Source: Lysobacterales bacterium CG_4_10_14_3_um_filter_64_11
Lineage (GTDB): Bacteria > Pseudomonadota > Gammaproteobacteria > Xanthomonadales > Xanthomonadaceae
NCBI GenBank assembly: GCA_002782905.1
Contig: PFJA01000171.1
Span: 1 to 6,636, forward strand
Direction: 5' to 3'
Length of the DNA stretch: 6,636 nucleotides
Within the stretch, counting starts at the first letter, position 1. The number at the start of each line of letters is the position of its first letter. Under the pieces are notes generated by a model that searched no databases, was not told the DNA's origin, and was given only the letters and a program-made list of their open reading frames with translations. Shown one piece after another: positions 1-5,958 of the stretch. The translations under genes were made by a program, and so were the position numbers.

Positions 1-2356
1 CGCGGTCGATCAGGGTTGCCTTTTCGGCCATCACGATGTTGGCAGTGCCGGCCACCATGGCACGGGCGACGCTCTCGATGGTCTGTTCGCCGACGCGTTG
101 GCCACGATGATTGACCAGCAGCATGCGGCCGGTGAGCGTGCTGAACCAGGACATGCGGCGGCGTACATGTGCGCCGCCCGGGCCATCGCTGAACTCGAAC
201 CAGGTGCCGAACGGCAACTGCTTGATGCGATCCATGGCTGCCTTTTCTGCGTCGCTGAGCGGCTTAGATTTTTTGCCGGGTTTCTTGTCATCGACGTCGG
301 CGCCAAGGCGCGAGCGTGCCTTCAGACGCAACGCAAGTTCGGTTTGCGAAACCGGGCCATCTCCGGATTCGGGTTCGTTGGCGTGCGCCAGACGCGCCGC
401 GATGATCTGGGCATCTTCGGCGTGATAGCCAACCTGGCCCAGCGACTGCTCGATTTCCTCGCGCAGTGTTTCCGCCTCGGCAGCCAATTGCTGCGCGTTG
501 CTGGCGCTGTCGTTACTGGCGCTGGCAATCAACTTTTCGGCGATCGCCAGTTGCTGCACGAATGCGGGCGATTGCTCGCCCTGACGCAGCAGGCTCAGCG
601 CCAGCACATCGGCCCACGCTTCGTTGAGCAGGGTCTTGACGAAACGCGGCACTTTTTTGCCTTTCAGCCGATTTTCAATTTCTTCAGATGCACGCAAGCG
701 CGCCATCACCAGTTTTTCCTTGCCGCGCGCGGCCTCCACGTGGCGGCGCTCGCTGACTTCGGCCTTGCGCGCAATCGCCTGCATGTGGCCGCCCAGGTCC
801 TTCAGCAGGTCGTCGAAAATGGCGACATCGCCGTCGAACTCACCGACCACGCGGTCCACCAGCATCTGCATTTTTTCGACGGTACCGCGATCTGCGTCGT
901 CGTCATCGGCCCAAAACGCGCCGGTTTCGGCCACTGCGTTGAGCATTTTTCGCGCCGGGTGTTTTTGCTGGGTGAAGAAGTCCTTGTCGCGCAGCGCTAC
1001 CCGCAACAACGGTACCTGCAACTTGGCCAACAGGGTGGCTGCCGGCGACTTGGGGGTGACATCGCGCATCAGCACGTCGAACAGCATGCCGACCAGATCG
1101 ATGGTGTCGGTGTCTTCTTCCGCCAGCGCCGGCGACTTGCCGTCGGCTGCCAGCGCGCGCAGTTGCGTGAGCAGGTCATGCTTGACATGGGTGACTGAAC
1201 GCGGCGTGGGTTTGCCATCGACCAGTACCGCATGGTTGGCTTTTTGTTGCAGGATGCCGAGCACCGACTGCACATCGTCGCCGCTGGCAACCTGGACATT
1301 CTCACGCGGGCGATTGCTGGCCGGGCTTTGCCCCAGTTTGCCGAGCAGGGCACGGCGATTGGACAGCAAATCGCGCAGCGCGTGGAAGGTGTCCTCACCC
1401 GAGCCGGTGTCGACGTAGGCGCCATCGGTTTCCATCCCGGGTTCGGGCATGCCCGGCCATGCGGTCAGCGGCGCGGGGGCCTGATAGCTGGCGGCCGGCC
1501 GGGCCTGAGCCGGCGCTGGCTTTGCGATTGCGGGCGGCTGGCCGCGATCGGTGGTTTGCGCTGCGCTGGTGTCGGCGCGGTCCGGGTCGGCTCCGGCATC
1601 CGCCGGGCGCGGGCCGCGTTTGCTGGCGCCGGGGCGACCACGCACCGGCACGAAGTTCAGGTGCGGCAGCACCCCTTCGCGAATGAGGAACGTGTTGACC
1701 GCCTCGACAAATCCGGCGAACACCGGGCTCAAGCGCTTGTCGAACTGCGCGAGTACGACCAGCCGATTGGTTTCACTGAGGTCCAGGCAACGGCTCGCGT
1801 TTGCCATGATCCGTATCAGCCCGTGCGGGCCGATCGGCAGTTGTTCGGGATCGAGGGCGGCTTGCCCGATCAGCACGCCAAAACGCTGGCCGAGCAAATA
1901 TAGCGGCAGGCTGTTGCGAATTTCCAGGCGGCTGGCGATTTCGCGCAATGCGGCGGCTTCATCGACGTCGGCGTGTGCCACCAGCGCCAACCGACCGAAT
2001 GTCGGGTCGGAGCTATCGCCCGCAAGTACGCCTTTTCGGGCATCGCGCACACCGGCCAATTCCGCTTCCAGACCGACCATGAATTGCGGTATCAGGTCGG
2101 AGCGGTTGCGCTTGACCATGCGCAAGGCTTCAAAGCAATGCTGCTGCACTTCGTTGCTGCGCGCTTGTTCGGCGAGCTTGAACAATTGCTGTTCGGCGTC
2201 GTTCAAGGTTGCGGCAAGAATGCGCTCCATTTCATCGGAGGTGTATTCAAGAATCCCTTCCAGCAAACGCCGCACGCGCTTGGGAAACGCGGCGGCGGCG
2301 AGCGTCGCGGGTGGTTTGCTTGCGGCGCTGCCGGGCGGTGTGGCCGATGCGGACAT
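1..2356 (-). CDS. DUF1631 family protein, 3' end cut off by the window edge
   Basis: The minus strand reads open from the ATG at 2356 to base 1 with no stop: 785 complete codons. The start is set by AGGAG (2363-2367) six bases upstream. The family is recognised from its sequence style. The N-terminal helical part contains AEQQLFKLAEQARSNEVQQ and a following stretch on the pattern EALRMVKRNRSDL. A Pro/Ala-rich low-complexity linker covers about residues 238-307. A long helical middle follows, with a charged segment and the motif VPRFVKTLLNEAW from residue 569. The C-terminal part (about 717-785) has GTWFEF, then SWFSTLTGRMLLVNHRG from 736, which resembles the conserved end of DUF1631 proteins. 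No signal peptide or membrane segment is visible, so it is probably cytoplasmic. The biochemical function is unknown; no catalytic motif is recognised. It probably has its own promoter (2388-2416) and is separated from btuB by an inverted repeat. The family call is from memory of motifs, not a search. Confidence 0.85.
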   Translation of the reverse strand, partial: MSASATPPGSAASKPPATLAAAAFPKRVRRLLEGILEYTSDEMERILAATLNDAEQQLFKLAEQARSNEVQQHCFEALRMVKRNRSDLIPQFMVGLEAELAGVRDARKGVLAGDSSDPTFGRLALVAHADVDEAAALREIASRLEIRNSLPLYLLGQRFGVLIGQAALDPEQLPIGPHGLIRIMANASRCLDLSETNRLVVLAQFDKRLSPVFAGFVEAVNTFLIREGVLPHLNFVPVRGRPGASKRGPRPADAGADPDRADTSAAQTTDRGQPPAIAKPAPAQARPAASYQAPAPLTAWPGMPEPGMETDGAYVDTGSGEDTFHALRDLLSNRRALLGKLGQSPASNRPRENVQVASGDDVQSVLGILQQKANHAVLVDGKPTPRSVTHVKHDLLTQLRALAADGKSPALAEEDTDTIDLVGMLFDVLMRDVTPKSPAATLLAKLQVPLLRVALRDKDFFTQQKHPARKMLNAVAETGAFWADDDDADRGTVEKMQMLVDRVVGEFDGDVAIFDDLLKDLGGHMQAIARKAEVSERRHVEAARGKEKLVMARLRASEEIENRLKGKKVPRFVKTLLNEAWADVLALSLLRQGEQSPAFVQQLAIAEKLIASASNDSASNAQQLAAEAETLREEIEQSLGQVGYHAEDAQIIAARLAHANEPESGDGPVSQTELALRLKARSRLGADVDDKKPGKKSKPLSDAEKAAMDRIKQLPFGTWFEFSDGPGGAHVRRRMSWFSTLTGRMLLVNHRGQRVGEQTIESVARAMVAGTANIVMAEKATLIDR

Positions 2357-2387
2357 GTGCTGCTCCTGGCTGAATCCCCCAGGGCGC

Positions 2388-2416
2388 AGTCTAAGCACGT
2401 TCGCGGCCACGGCCAA
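2388..2416 (-). promoter_or_regulatory. Candidate sigma-70 promoter for the DUF1631 gene
   Basis: On the minus strand, TTGGCC (2411-2416) and TAGACT (2388-2393) each match four of six consensus bases and are separated by exactly 17 bases. The predicted start near 2381 gives a leader of about 25 nt that includes the AGGAG site at 2363-2367. The position between the inverted repeat at 2427-2459 and the start codon fits an independent transcription unit. This is consensus matching by eye only. Confidence 0.4.
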
Positions 2417-2426
2417 GCGTTTCCGG

Positions 2427-2459
2427 CGCTGGCCACGCACTTTTTTGGCGTGGCCAGCG
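2427..2459 (-). terminator. 12-bp perfect inverted repeat after btuB, possible terminator
   Basis: CGCTGGCCACGC (2427-2438) and GCGTGGCCAGCG (2448-2459) are perfect reverse complements around a 9-base loop that contains six T (six A in a btuB transcript). It lies 19 bases beyond the btuB stop and just upstream of the DUF1631 promoter candidate, where a transcription end is expected. The stem is strong and GC-rich. There is no U-run after the stem on either strand, so it is not a textbook intrinsic terminator. It may instead block 3' exonuclease or be a dispersed extragenic palindrome. Confidence 0.4.
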
Positions 2460-2478
2460 GGGTTGTCCGGTTTGTCGA

Positions 2479-4317
2479 TCAGAATGCGTTTTTGCGCCGT
2501 TGCGGGTTCCACACCAAGCTGGCGCTCAGACTGCGACCGGGGGTGTTGAAGCCGCGCGCCAGAGCATAGTCGCGCGCGAGCAGGTTTTCCAGCCTTGCCT
2601 CGATCTGCCAGTGCGCGTTGATCGGGTAAGCGGTGCGCACGTCAAAACGGCTGTAGCCGCCCAGGTCGCCGCCAAAATCGGCACGCGAGGACACCGCTGT
2701 GCCATCCAGGCCAAGCAGCCAGCCATTGCCGGCAACATGGCTCACCTGCAACGCCAGTTTGCGCGGTGCGCGGCGCAGCAGGTCGCTGTTGGCGCTGCGA
2801 TCCTGAGCCCGTTGCCAGCCGGCGTTGAGATCGATCTGCCACGCCCGGTAGGCCGCGTGGTATTCCAGCTCGGCGCCATCCAGACGTGCCTGCTTGATGT
2901 TGATCGCGGAAAAATCCACGCCGTCGAACGCGACCAGATCGCCAACCCGAGTGCGATACACGGACAGCGACAGGCGCTGCTCGCGATCCGGCGTGAAATC
3001 AATCGCCCCTTCGACCGTGCGCGAGCGTTCCGGATTCAGTGCCGGATTGCCGGCGAACAGACCGCCGAAACCGGGTGAGTACAACTCGTTGAAGTTGGGC
3101 GCGCGAAAGCCCTGGCCCCAGCTCAGGCGCGTGCGCCAGCGCGGCGCGAACTGCCAGGCCCAGGCCGCGCTGGCGGTGGATTCGTGACCAAACTGGCTGT
3201 TGTCGTCGTAGCGCAGCGCGGCTTCGAAAGCGTGCGCGCCGAAGGTTCCGCCATAGGCAGCAAAACCGGCTTGGGTGTTGCGCGAGCGATCGAATGCGAG
3301 TGCGCCGAAATCCAGCGAGCGGCCTTGCTCGTGTTCGCTGCTGACACCGACACTCAGCGTACCGGTGGCAGCCAGATCGCGGGTTAGCACCCAATCGGCG
3401 GTTTGCCGGCGGCTGTCGAACACGCTGCCGAATGCCGGCGTATCGAGGTCTTCGTTGGCAATACCAAGGCTCAGCCGGTGGCTCCACACGCCGGCCAGCA
3501 TGCCGGACAGGCTCAGCCCGGACGAGATATTGCGCACCGAGGAGGCACCTTGATCGAACGCGACATCGGCGTTGGTGACTAGCGCGGTCAACGCCAGTTT
3601 TTGATTGCCGATGCCGCTGTGGCCGCGCACGCTGACATTGCGGTTGTTGAGCCCGTCAGCATCGGGGTCGAAGCTGAAGGCATCGGTGTTGCTCGCCGAC
3701 AGGCCATCAAAATGACGGTAGCCGGCAGTCACCGCCAGGCCGCTGTCGTTGCCCTGCCAACCCATGCTGGAGCTGATTTCGCCGCGGCCATAACGGCCGG
3801 CGGTGAGTCGCGCCGACGGGCCGTCGGGCTTGCGCGTGAAAATATGGATGACGCCGCCGATCGCATCCGAGCCCCATAACGCTGCACGCGGGCCGCGCAC
3901 GATTTCGATGCGTTCGACCTGCTCGGGTGGCAAATGTGCCAGGTCGAACAGCCCCGAGCCGGTGGCAGCAACCCGCACCCCATCGATCAAAATCAGGGTC
4001 TGGTTGGAATTGGCGCCGCGCAGAAAAATCGTCGATGCCTGGCCCGGCCCGCCGGTGCGCGAGACGTCGATGCCGGCCTGTTGGCCAAGCACACTGATCA
4101 GGTCGGGTGCCTGGCTGCGTTCGAGATCGGCGCGGGTGATCACGGTGATCGCGGCCAGTGCAGTGTCGGCGTTTTGTGGCCGGCGCAACGCGGTGACCAC
4201 GACCGTGGGTTGGCGAATGGCCGCGTCGCGGTCGGCGGCACTGGCATTGGGTGTGGCAAGGGCAAATGCGGCAATGGCCGCGCAAGCAAGTCGAAAAACG
4301 CGTGTTTGTGTGTTCAT
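2479..4317 (-). CDS. btuB: BtuB-type TonB-dependent vitamin B12 (cobalamin) outer-membrane receptor
   Basis: Outer-membrane active transporter that imports corrinoids using energy passed on by TonB. The 612-residue protein starts at the ATG at 4317, chosen because AGGAGG (4324-4329) lies six bases upstream and a clear signal peptide follows at once (residues 1 to about 27, ending ASA before ADRD). In-frame codons run back to 4416 but have no such support. The TonB box is PTVVVTA (37-43). The plug spans about 40-162, with IFLRGANSNQTLILIDGVR (97-115) and RGPRAALWGSDAIGGV (141-156), very close to E. coli BtuB. The rest is barrel. DPDADG (217-222) recalls the Asp-rich calcium-binding loop of BtuB; that assignment is inferred. 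The protein ends in Phe, but nine residues (NPQRRKNAF) follow the last obvious strand SASLVW. The cobalamin riboswitch upstream independently supports the substrate. A general siderophore receptor is the alternative and is much less likely. It appears monocistronic. Confidence 0.93.
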   Translation of the reverse strand: MNTQTRVFRLACAAIAAFALATPNASAADRDAAIRQPTVVVTALRRPQNADTALAAITVITRADLERSQAPDLISVLGQQAGIDVSRTGGPGQASTIFLRGANSNQTLILIDGVRVAATGSGLFDLAHLPPEQVERIEIVRGPRAALWGSDAIGGVIHIFTRKPDGPSARLTAGRYGRGEISSSMGWQGNDSGLAVTAGYRHFDGLSASNTDAFSFDPDADGLNNRNVSVRGHSGIGNQKLALTALVTNADVAFDQGASSVRNISSGLSLSGMLAGVWSHRLSLGIANEDLDTPAFGSVFDSRRQTADWVLTRDLAATGTLSVGVSSEHEQGRSLDFGALAFDRSRNTQAGFAAYGGTFGAHAFEAALRYDDNSQFGHESTASAAWAWQFAPRWRTRLSWGQGFRAPNFNELYSPGFGGLFAGNPALNPERSRTVEGAIDFTPDREQRLSLSVYRTRVGDLVAFDGVDFSAINIKQARLDGAELEYHAAYRAWQIDLNAGWQRAQDRSANSDLLRRAPRKLALQVSHVAGNGWLLGLDGTAVSSRADFGGDLGGYSRFDVRTAYPINAHWQIEARLENLLARDYALARGFNTPGRSLSASLVWNPQRRKNAF

Positions 4318-4323
4318 GATGAG

Positions 4324-4381
4324 CCTCCTGTGCTCTCCCGCTGCAGGAAGCGCGCAGTGCAGGCACGACACGAACACAGGA
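4324..4381 (-). promoter_or_regulatory. btuB ribosome binding site with two alternative masking helices
   Basis: The Shine-Dalgarno AGGAGG (4324-4329) can pair in two mutually exclusive ways. Locally, GCUUCCUG (4351-4344 on the transcript) pairs with CAGGAGGC (4330-4323) over eight pairs including one G-U, closing a 13-nt loop. Further upstream, UCCUGUG (4381-4375) pairs perfectly with CACAGGA (4332-4326) over seven pairs. Either helix would hide the ribosome binding site. Known btuB riboswitches of Gram-negative bacteria usually act on translation initiation, so this is a plausible expression platform. The pairing is read by eye; no folding energy was computed. Confidence 0.5.
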
Positions 4382-4434
4382 CGCACGAATGCGCCACGCG
4401 CCGCACCGTTGCCCACCGCAACGCGCCAGTCGAT

Positions 4435-4462
4435 GACGGCATGGCAAGCACGCCATACCGTC
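4435..4462 (-). promoter_or_regulatory. Hairpin directly downstream of the cobalamin aptamer (candidate P13)
   Basis: The transcript strand forms an 11-bp stem, GACGGUAUGGC with GCCAUGCCGUC (one G-U pair), around the 6-nt loop GUGCUU. It begins three bases after the P1 stem closes. In cobalamin riboswitches a hairpin at this place (P13) carries a loop that kisses loop L5 of the aptamer. No U-run follows, so it is not an intrinsic terminator. The stem is seen directly; the P13 role is inferred. Confidence 0.5.
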
Positions 4463-4464
4463 TG

Positions 4465-4620
4465 CGCTTCAGGCCGGTCTCCGGACTTGCAGGGGCGAGT
4501 TGCCTCACTCGATGTCCGCCGCCTTCCCGGGCAATGCCCAGTGGCGTGTGGCGGACTACACCTGCTTACCGTTGCGGGGGCAGTGCCGGATTCTCACCGG
4601 CTTCCCGAGCACCTGTAGCG
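4465..4620 (-). promoter_or_regulatory. Cobalamin riboswitch aptamer controlling btuB
   Basis: RNA element that binds a cobalamin (adenosyl- or another form) and represses uptake genes when the vitamin is plentiful. Reading the minus strand 5' to 3', the hallmarks come in the expected order. P1 5' arm CGCUACAGG (4620-4612) pairs with CCUGAAGCG (4473-4465) with one mismatch. P2 hairpin GCCGG/CCGGC (4601-4585) has loop UGAGAAU. The core CCGCAACGGUAA lies at about 4578-4567. GCCACUG (4545-4539) and GGGAAGGC (4528-4521) follow. A small CGAGU/ACUCG hairpin lies within about 4496-4512. The B12 box AAGUCCGGAGACCGGCCU is at 4488-4471. The aptamer sits about 150 nt upstream of the btuB start in the same orientation. 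The class is certain from these motifs; the exact cobalamin form preferred cannot be read from sequence. Confidence 0.96.
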
Positions 4621-4626
4621 GGGCAC

Positions 4627-4656
4627 AGTGTAGGCGATCAGGGAGCATGGCGGAAA
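4627..4656 (-). promoter_or_regulatory. btuB: Weak candidate promoter for the riboswitch-btuB transcript
   Basis: TACACT (4627-4632, four of six matches to the -10 consensus) is preceded after 18 bases by TTTCCG (4651-4656), a poor -35. The attraction is position: a start about seven bases downstream of the -10 falls near 4620, the first base of riboswitch stem P1. The -35 match is weak, so an activator or another promoter remains possible. Confidence 0.3.
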
Positions 4657-4670
4657 GGGTGTTGGCGACT

Positions 4671-4788
4671 CGGGAAAAGCAAATGGTCCGCAACACACGC
4701 AAAGTTCGCAAAGGAAAGCCCATGTCTGGATTTGCCTTTTTTGCGCTTTTTGCGTCCTTTGCGGACCACCATCTTTATGCTTTTCCCG
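4671..4788 (-). repeat. 118-bp imperfect palindrome with 9-nt periodic CGCAA units
   Basis: Outer arms CGGGAAAAGCA (4671-4681) and TGCTTTTCCCG (4778-4788) are perfect complements. Inner arms GGTCCGCAA (4685-4693) and TTGCGGACC (4759-4767) are perfect complements with a shifted register. CGC in the left arm falls at 4689, 4698 and 4707, and GCG in the right arm at 4743, 4752 and 4761, both exactly 9 apart. All three pairs share one symmetry axis near 4726. It fills most of the gap between the hemW stop and the btuB promoter region, so it may end hemW transcription or shield the mRNA end. It resembles extragenic palindromes built of CGCAAAG-like units seen in various bacteria; membership in a dispersed family is not shown here. 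No gene is seen in 4621-4800. Confidence 0.65.
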
Positions 4789-4800
4789 TGGTCCCGTGCC

Positions 4801-5958
4801 TCAATCCTTGAGGAACAACAAAATCACGTCGTTGGTGAACCGCCGCCCGAGCGCGGTGGGTGTGATCTGCTCACCGTCGATGGCGATCCAGCCGTGGGCC
4901 TGCGCCGCGGCCAGTTCACCCGCAATCACATGGCGCGCAAGCCCAGTGCGTTGTTCGAACAAGCGCAGGCTGAAACCTTCGACCAGACGCAGCGCATTGA
5001 GCATGAACTCGAACGGGCGCTGTGCCGGTTCGATCACGCTGTCGCCGCCGATCCGCTCGGCGCTGGCGGCGTGGCGCAGGTAATCGCTGGGGTGCTTGCG
5101 CTTGAACCGGCGCAGCAGTGTTTGCTCGGCGCCGCTGGTGATCTTGCCGTGCGCGCCGGCACCGATGCCGAGGTAATCGCCGAAGCGCCAGTAATTGAGA
5201 TTGTGCGCGCAGGTGTTGCCATCGCGGGCGTAGGCCGATACTTCGTACTGCGCATAACCGTGCTCGGCGAGCAGCGCCTGGCAATGCTCCTGGATGTCGT
5301 ACGCGGCATCGTCATCGGGGATGCCGGCTGGCACGCGCGCGGCGAACAGGGTGTTGGGCTCGATGGTGAGCTGGTAATGGCTGATGTGGGTCGGCGCGAG
5401 GGCGAACGCGCGGCGCAGGTCGTGTTCCGCCATCGCCAGCGATTGCTGCGGCAGGGCGTACATCAGGTCGAGGTTGATGTTGCCGAATCCGGCATCCTGT
5501 GCCAGGCGCACTGCGCGCTCGGCTTGCGCACTGTCGTGGATGCGGCCCAGCCGGGTGAGACAGCCATCATCGAAACTCTGCACGCCAAAGCTCAGACGAT
5601 TGACACCGGCTGCGGCGTAGGCCGGAAAGGCACCATGCTCGGCGGTGCCCGGATTGGTTTCCAAGGTGATTTCCAGCCCTGGCGCGAAGCGCAGGCGCGC
5701 TGCGGCCGCGCTCAGAAAGCGGTCAATCGCGGCGGGCGGAAACAACGACGGTGTGCCGCCGCCGAAAAACACGCTGGTAATCGTGCGTCCCCAGACCAGC
5801 GGCAGGTCTTGCTCCAGATCGGCGGTCAGGGCATCGAGATAGGCATCGATTGGCAGTTCGCCCTTGGCGGCGTGCGAGTTGAAATCGCAGTACGGGCATT
5901 TGCGCACGCACCACGGCAGGTGCACGTACAGCGCCAGCGGCGGTGGGGTGAGGTTCAT
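4801..5958 (-). CDS. hemW: HemW, radical-SAM-family heme chaperone
   Basis: Cytoplasmic iron-sulfur protein related to coproporphyrinogen III dehydrogenase (HemN) that binds heme and is thought to deliver it to respiratory proteins. From the ATG at 5958 it has 385 residues, close to E. coli HemW. The radical-SAM cluster motif is C17-VRK-C21-PY-C24, followed by D-F rather than the extra Cys of HemN, which is typical of HemW. Further family signatures are FFGGGTPSL (64-72), ETNPGT (100-105), GVNRLSFGVQSF (118-129) and HNLNYWRFGDYLGIGAGAHGK (252-272, given as its key stretch HNLNYW and GAGAHGK). The start at 5958 overlaps the rdgB stop as ATGA and gives an N-terminus like E. coli; an in-frame ATG at 5964 would add two residues. 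No strong Shine-Dalgarno precedes either, which fits translational coupling to rdgB. Databases often mislabel such genes as oxygen-independent coproporphyrinogen III oxidase. Confidence 0.95.
   Translation of the reverse strand: MNLTPPPLALYVHLPWCVRKCPYCDFNSHAAKGELPIDAYLDALTADLEQDLPLVWGRTITSVFFGGGTPSLFPPAAIDRFLSAAAARLRFAPGLEITLETNPGTAEHGAFPAYAAAGVNRLSFGVQSFDDGCLTRLGRIHDSAQAERAVRLAQDAGFGNINLDLMYALPQQSLAMAEHDLRRAFALAPTHISHYQLTIEPNTLFAARVPAGIPDDDAAYDIQEHCQALLAEHGYAQYEVSAYARDGNTCAHNLNYWRFGDYLGIGAGAHGKITSGAEQTLLRRFKRKHPSDYLRHAASAERIGGDSVIEPAQRPFEFMLNALRLVEGFSLRLFEQRTGLARHVIAGELAAAQAHGWIAIDGEQITPTALGRRFTNDVILLFLKD

Noticed and set aside
98..1198. A 366-codon open frame on the plus strand, with others at 624-1418, 1232-1903 and 1551-2549
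   Set aside because: All are antisense to the continuous DUF1631 frame, overlap one another, and show low-complexity His/Gln/Arg/Ser-rich translations without family motifs.
4318..4416. An N-terminal extension of btuB from an upstream in-frame ATG at 4416
   Set aside because: The extension would cover the riboswitch leader and displace the signal peptide, and it ignores the AGGAGG six bases before the ATG at 4317.
4408..4423. A small hairpin in the btuB leader (CGTTGC/GCAACG, loop of five)
   Set aside because: The six-pair stem is short, has no U-tail and does not reach the ribosome binding site. It may form but gives no clear regulatory reading.
4671..4788. The CGCAA-unit palindrome considered as a CRISPR array
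   Set aside because: The units are only 9 nt apart and inverted between arms. There are no repeats of 25-40 nt with unique spacers.
4500..4811. A 103-codon plus-strand frame in the hemW-btuB gap
   Set aside because: It runs antisense through the cobalamin aptamer and the palindrome. Its coding look comes from structured RNA and repeat sequence, and it has no convincing ribosome binding site or motif.
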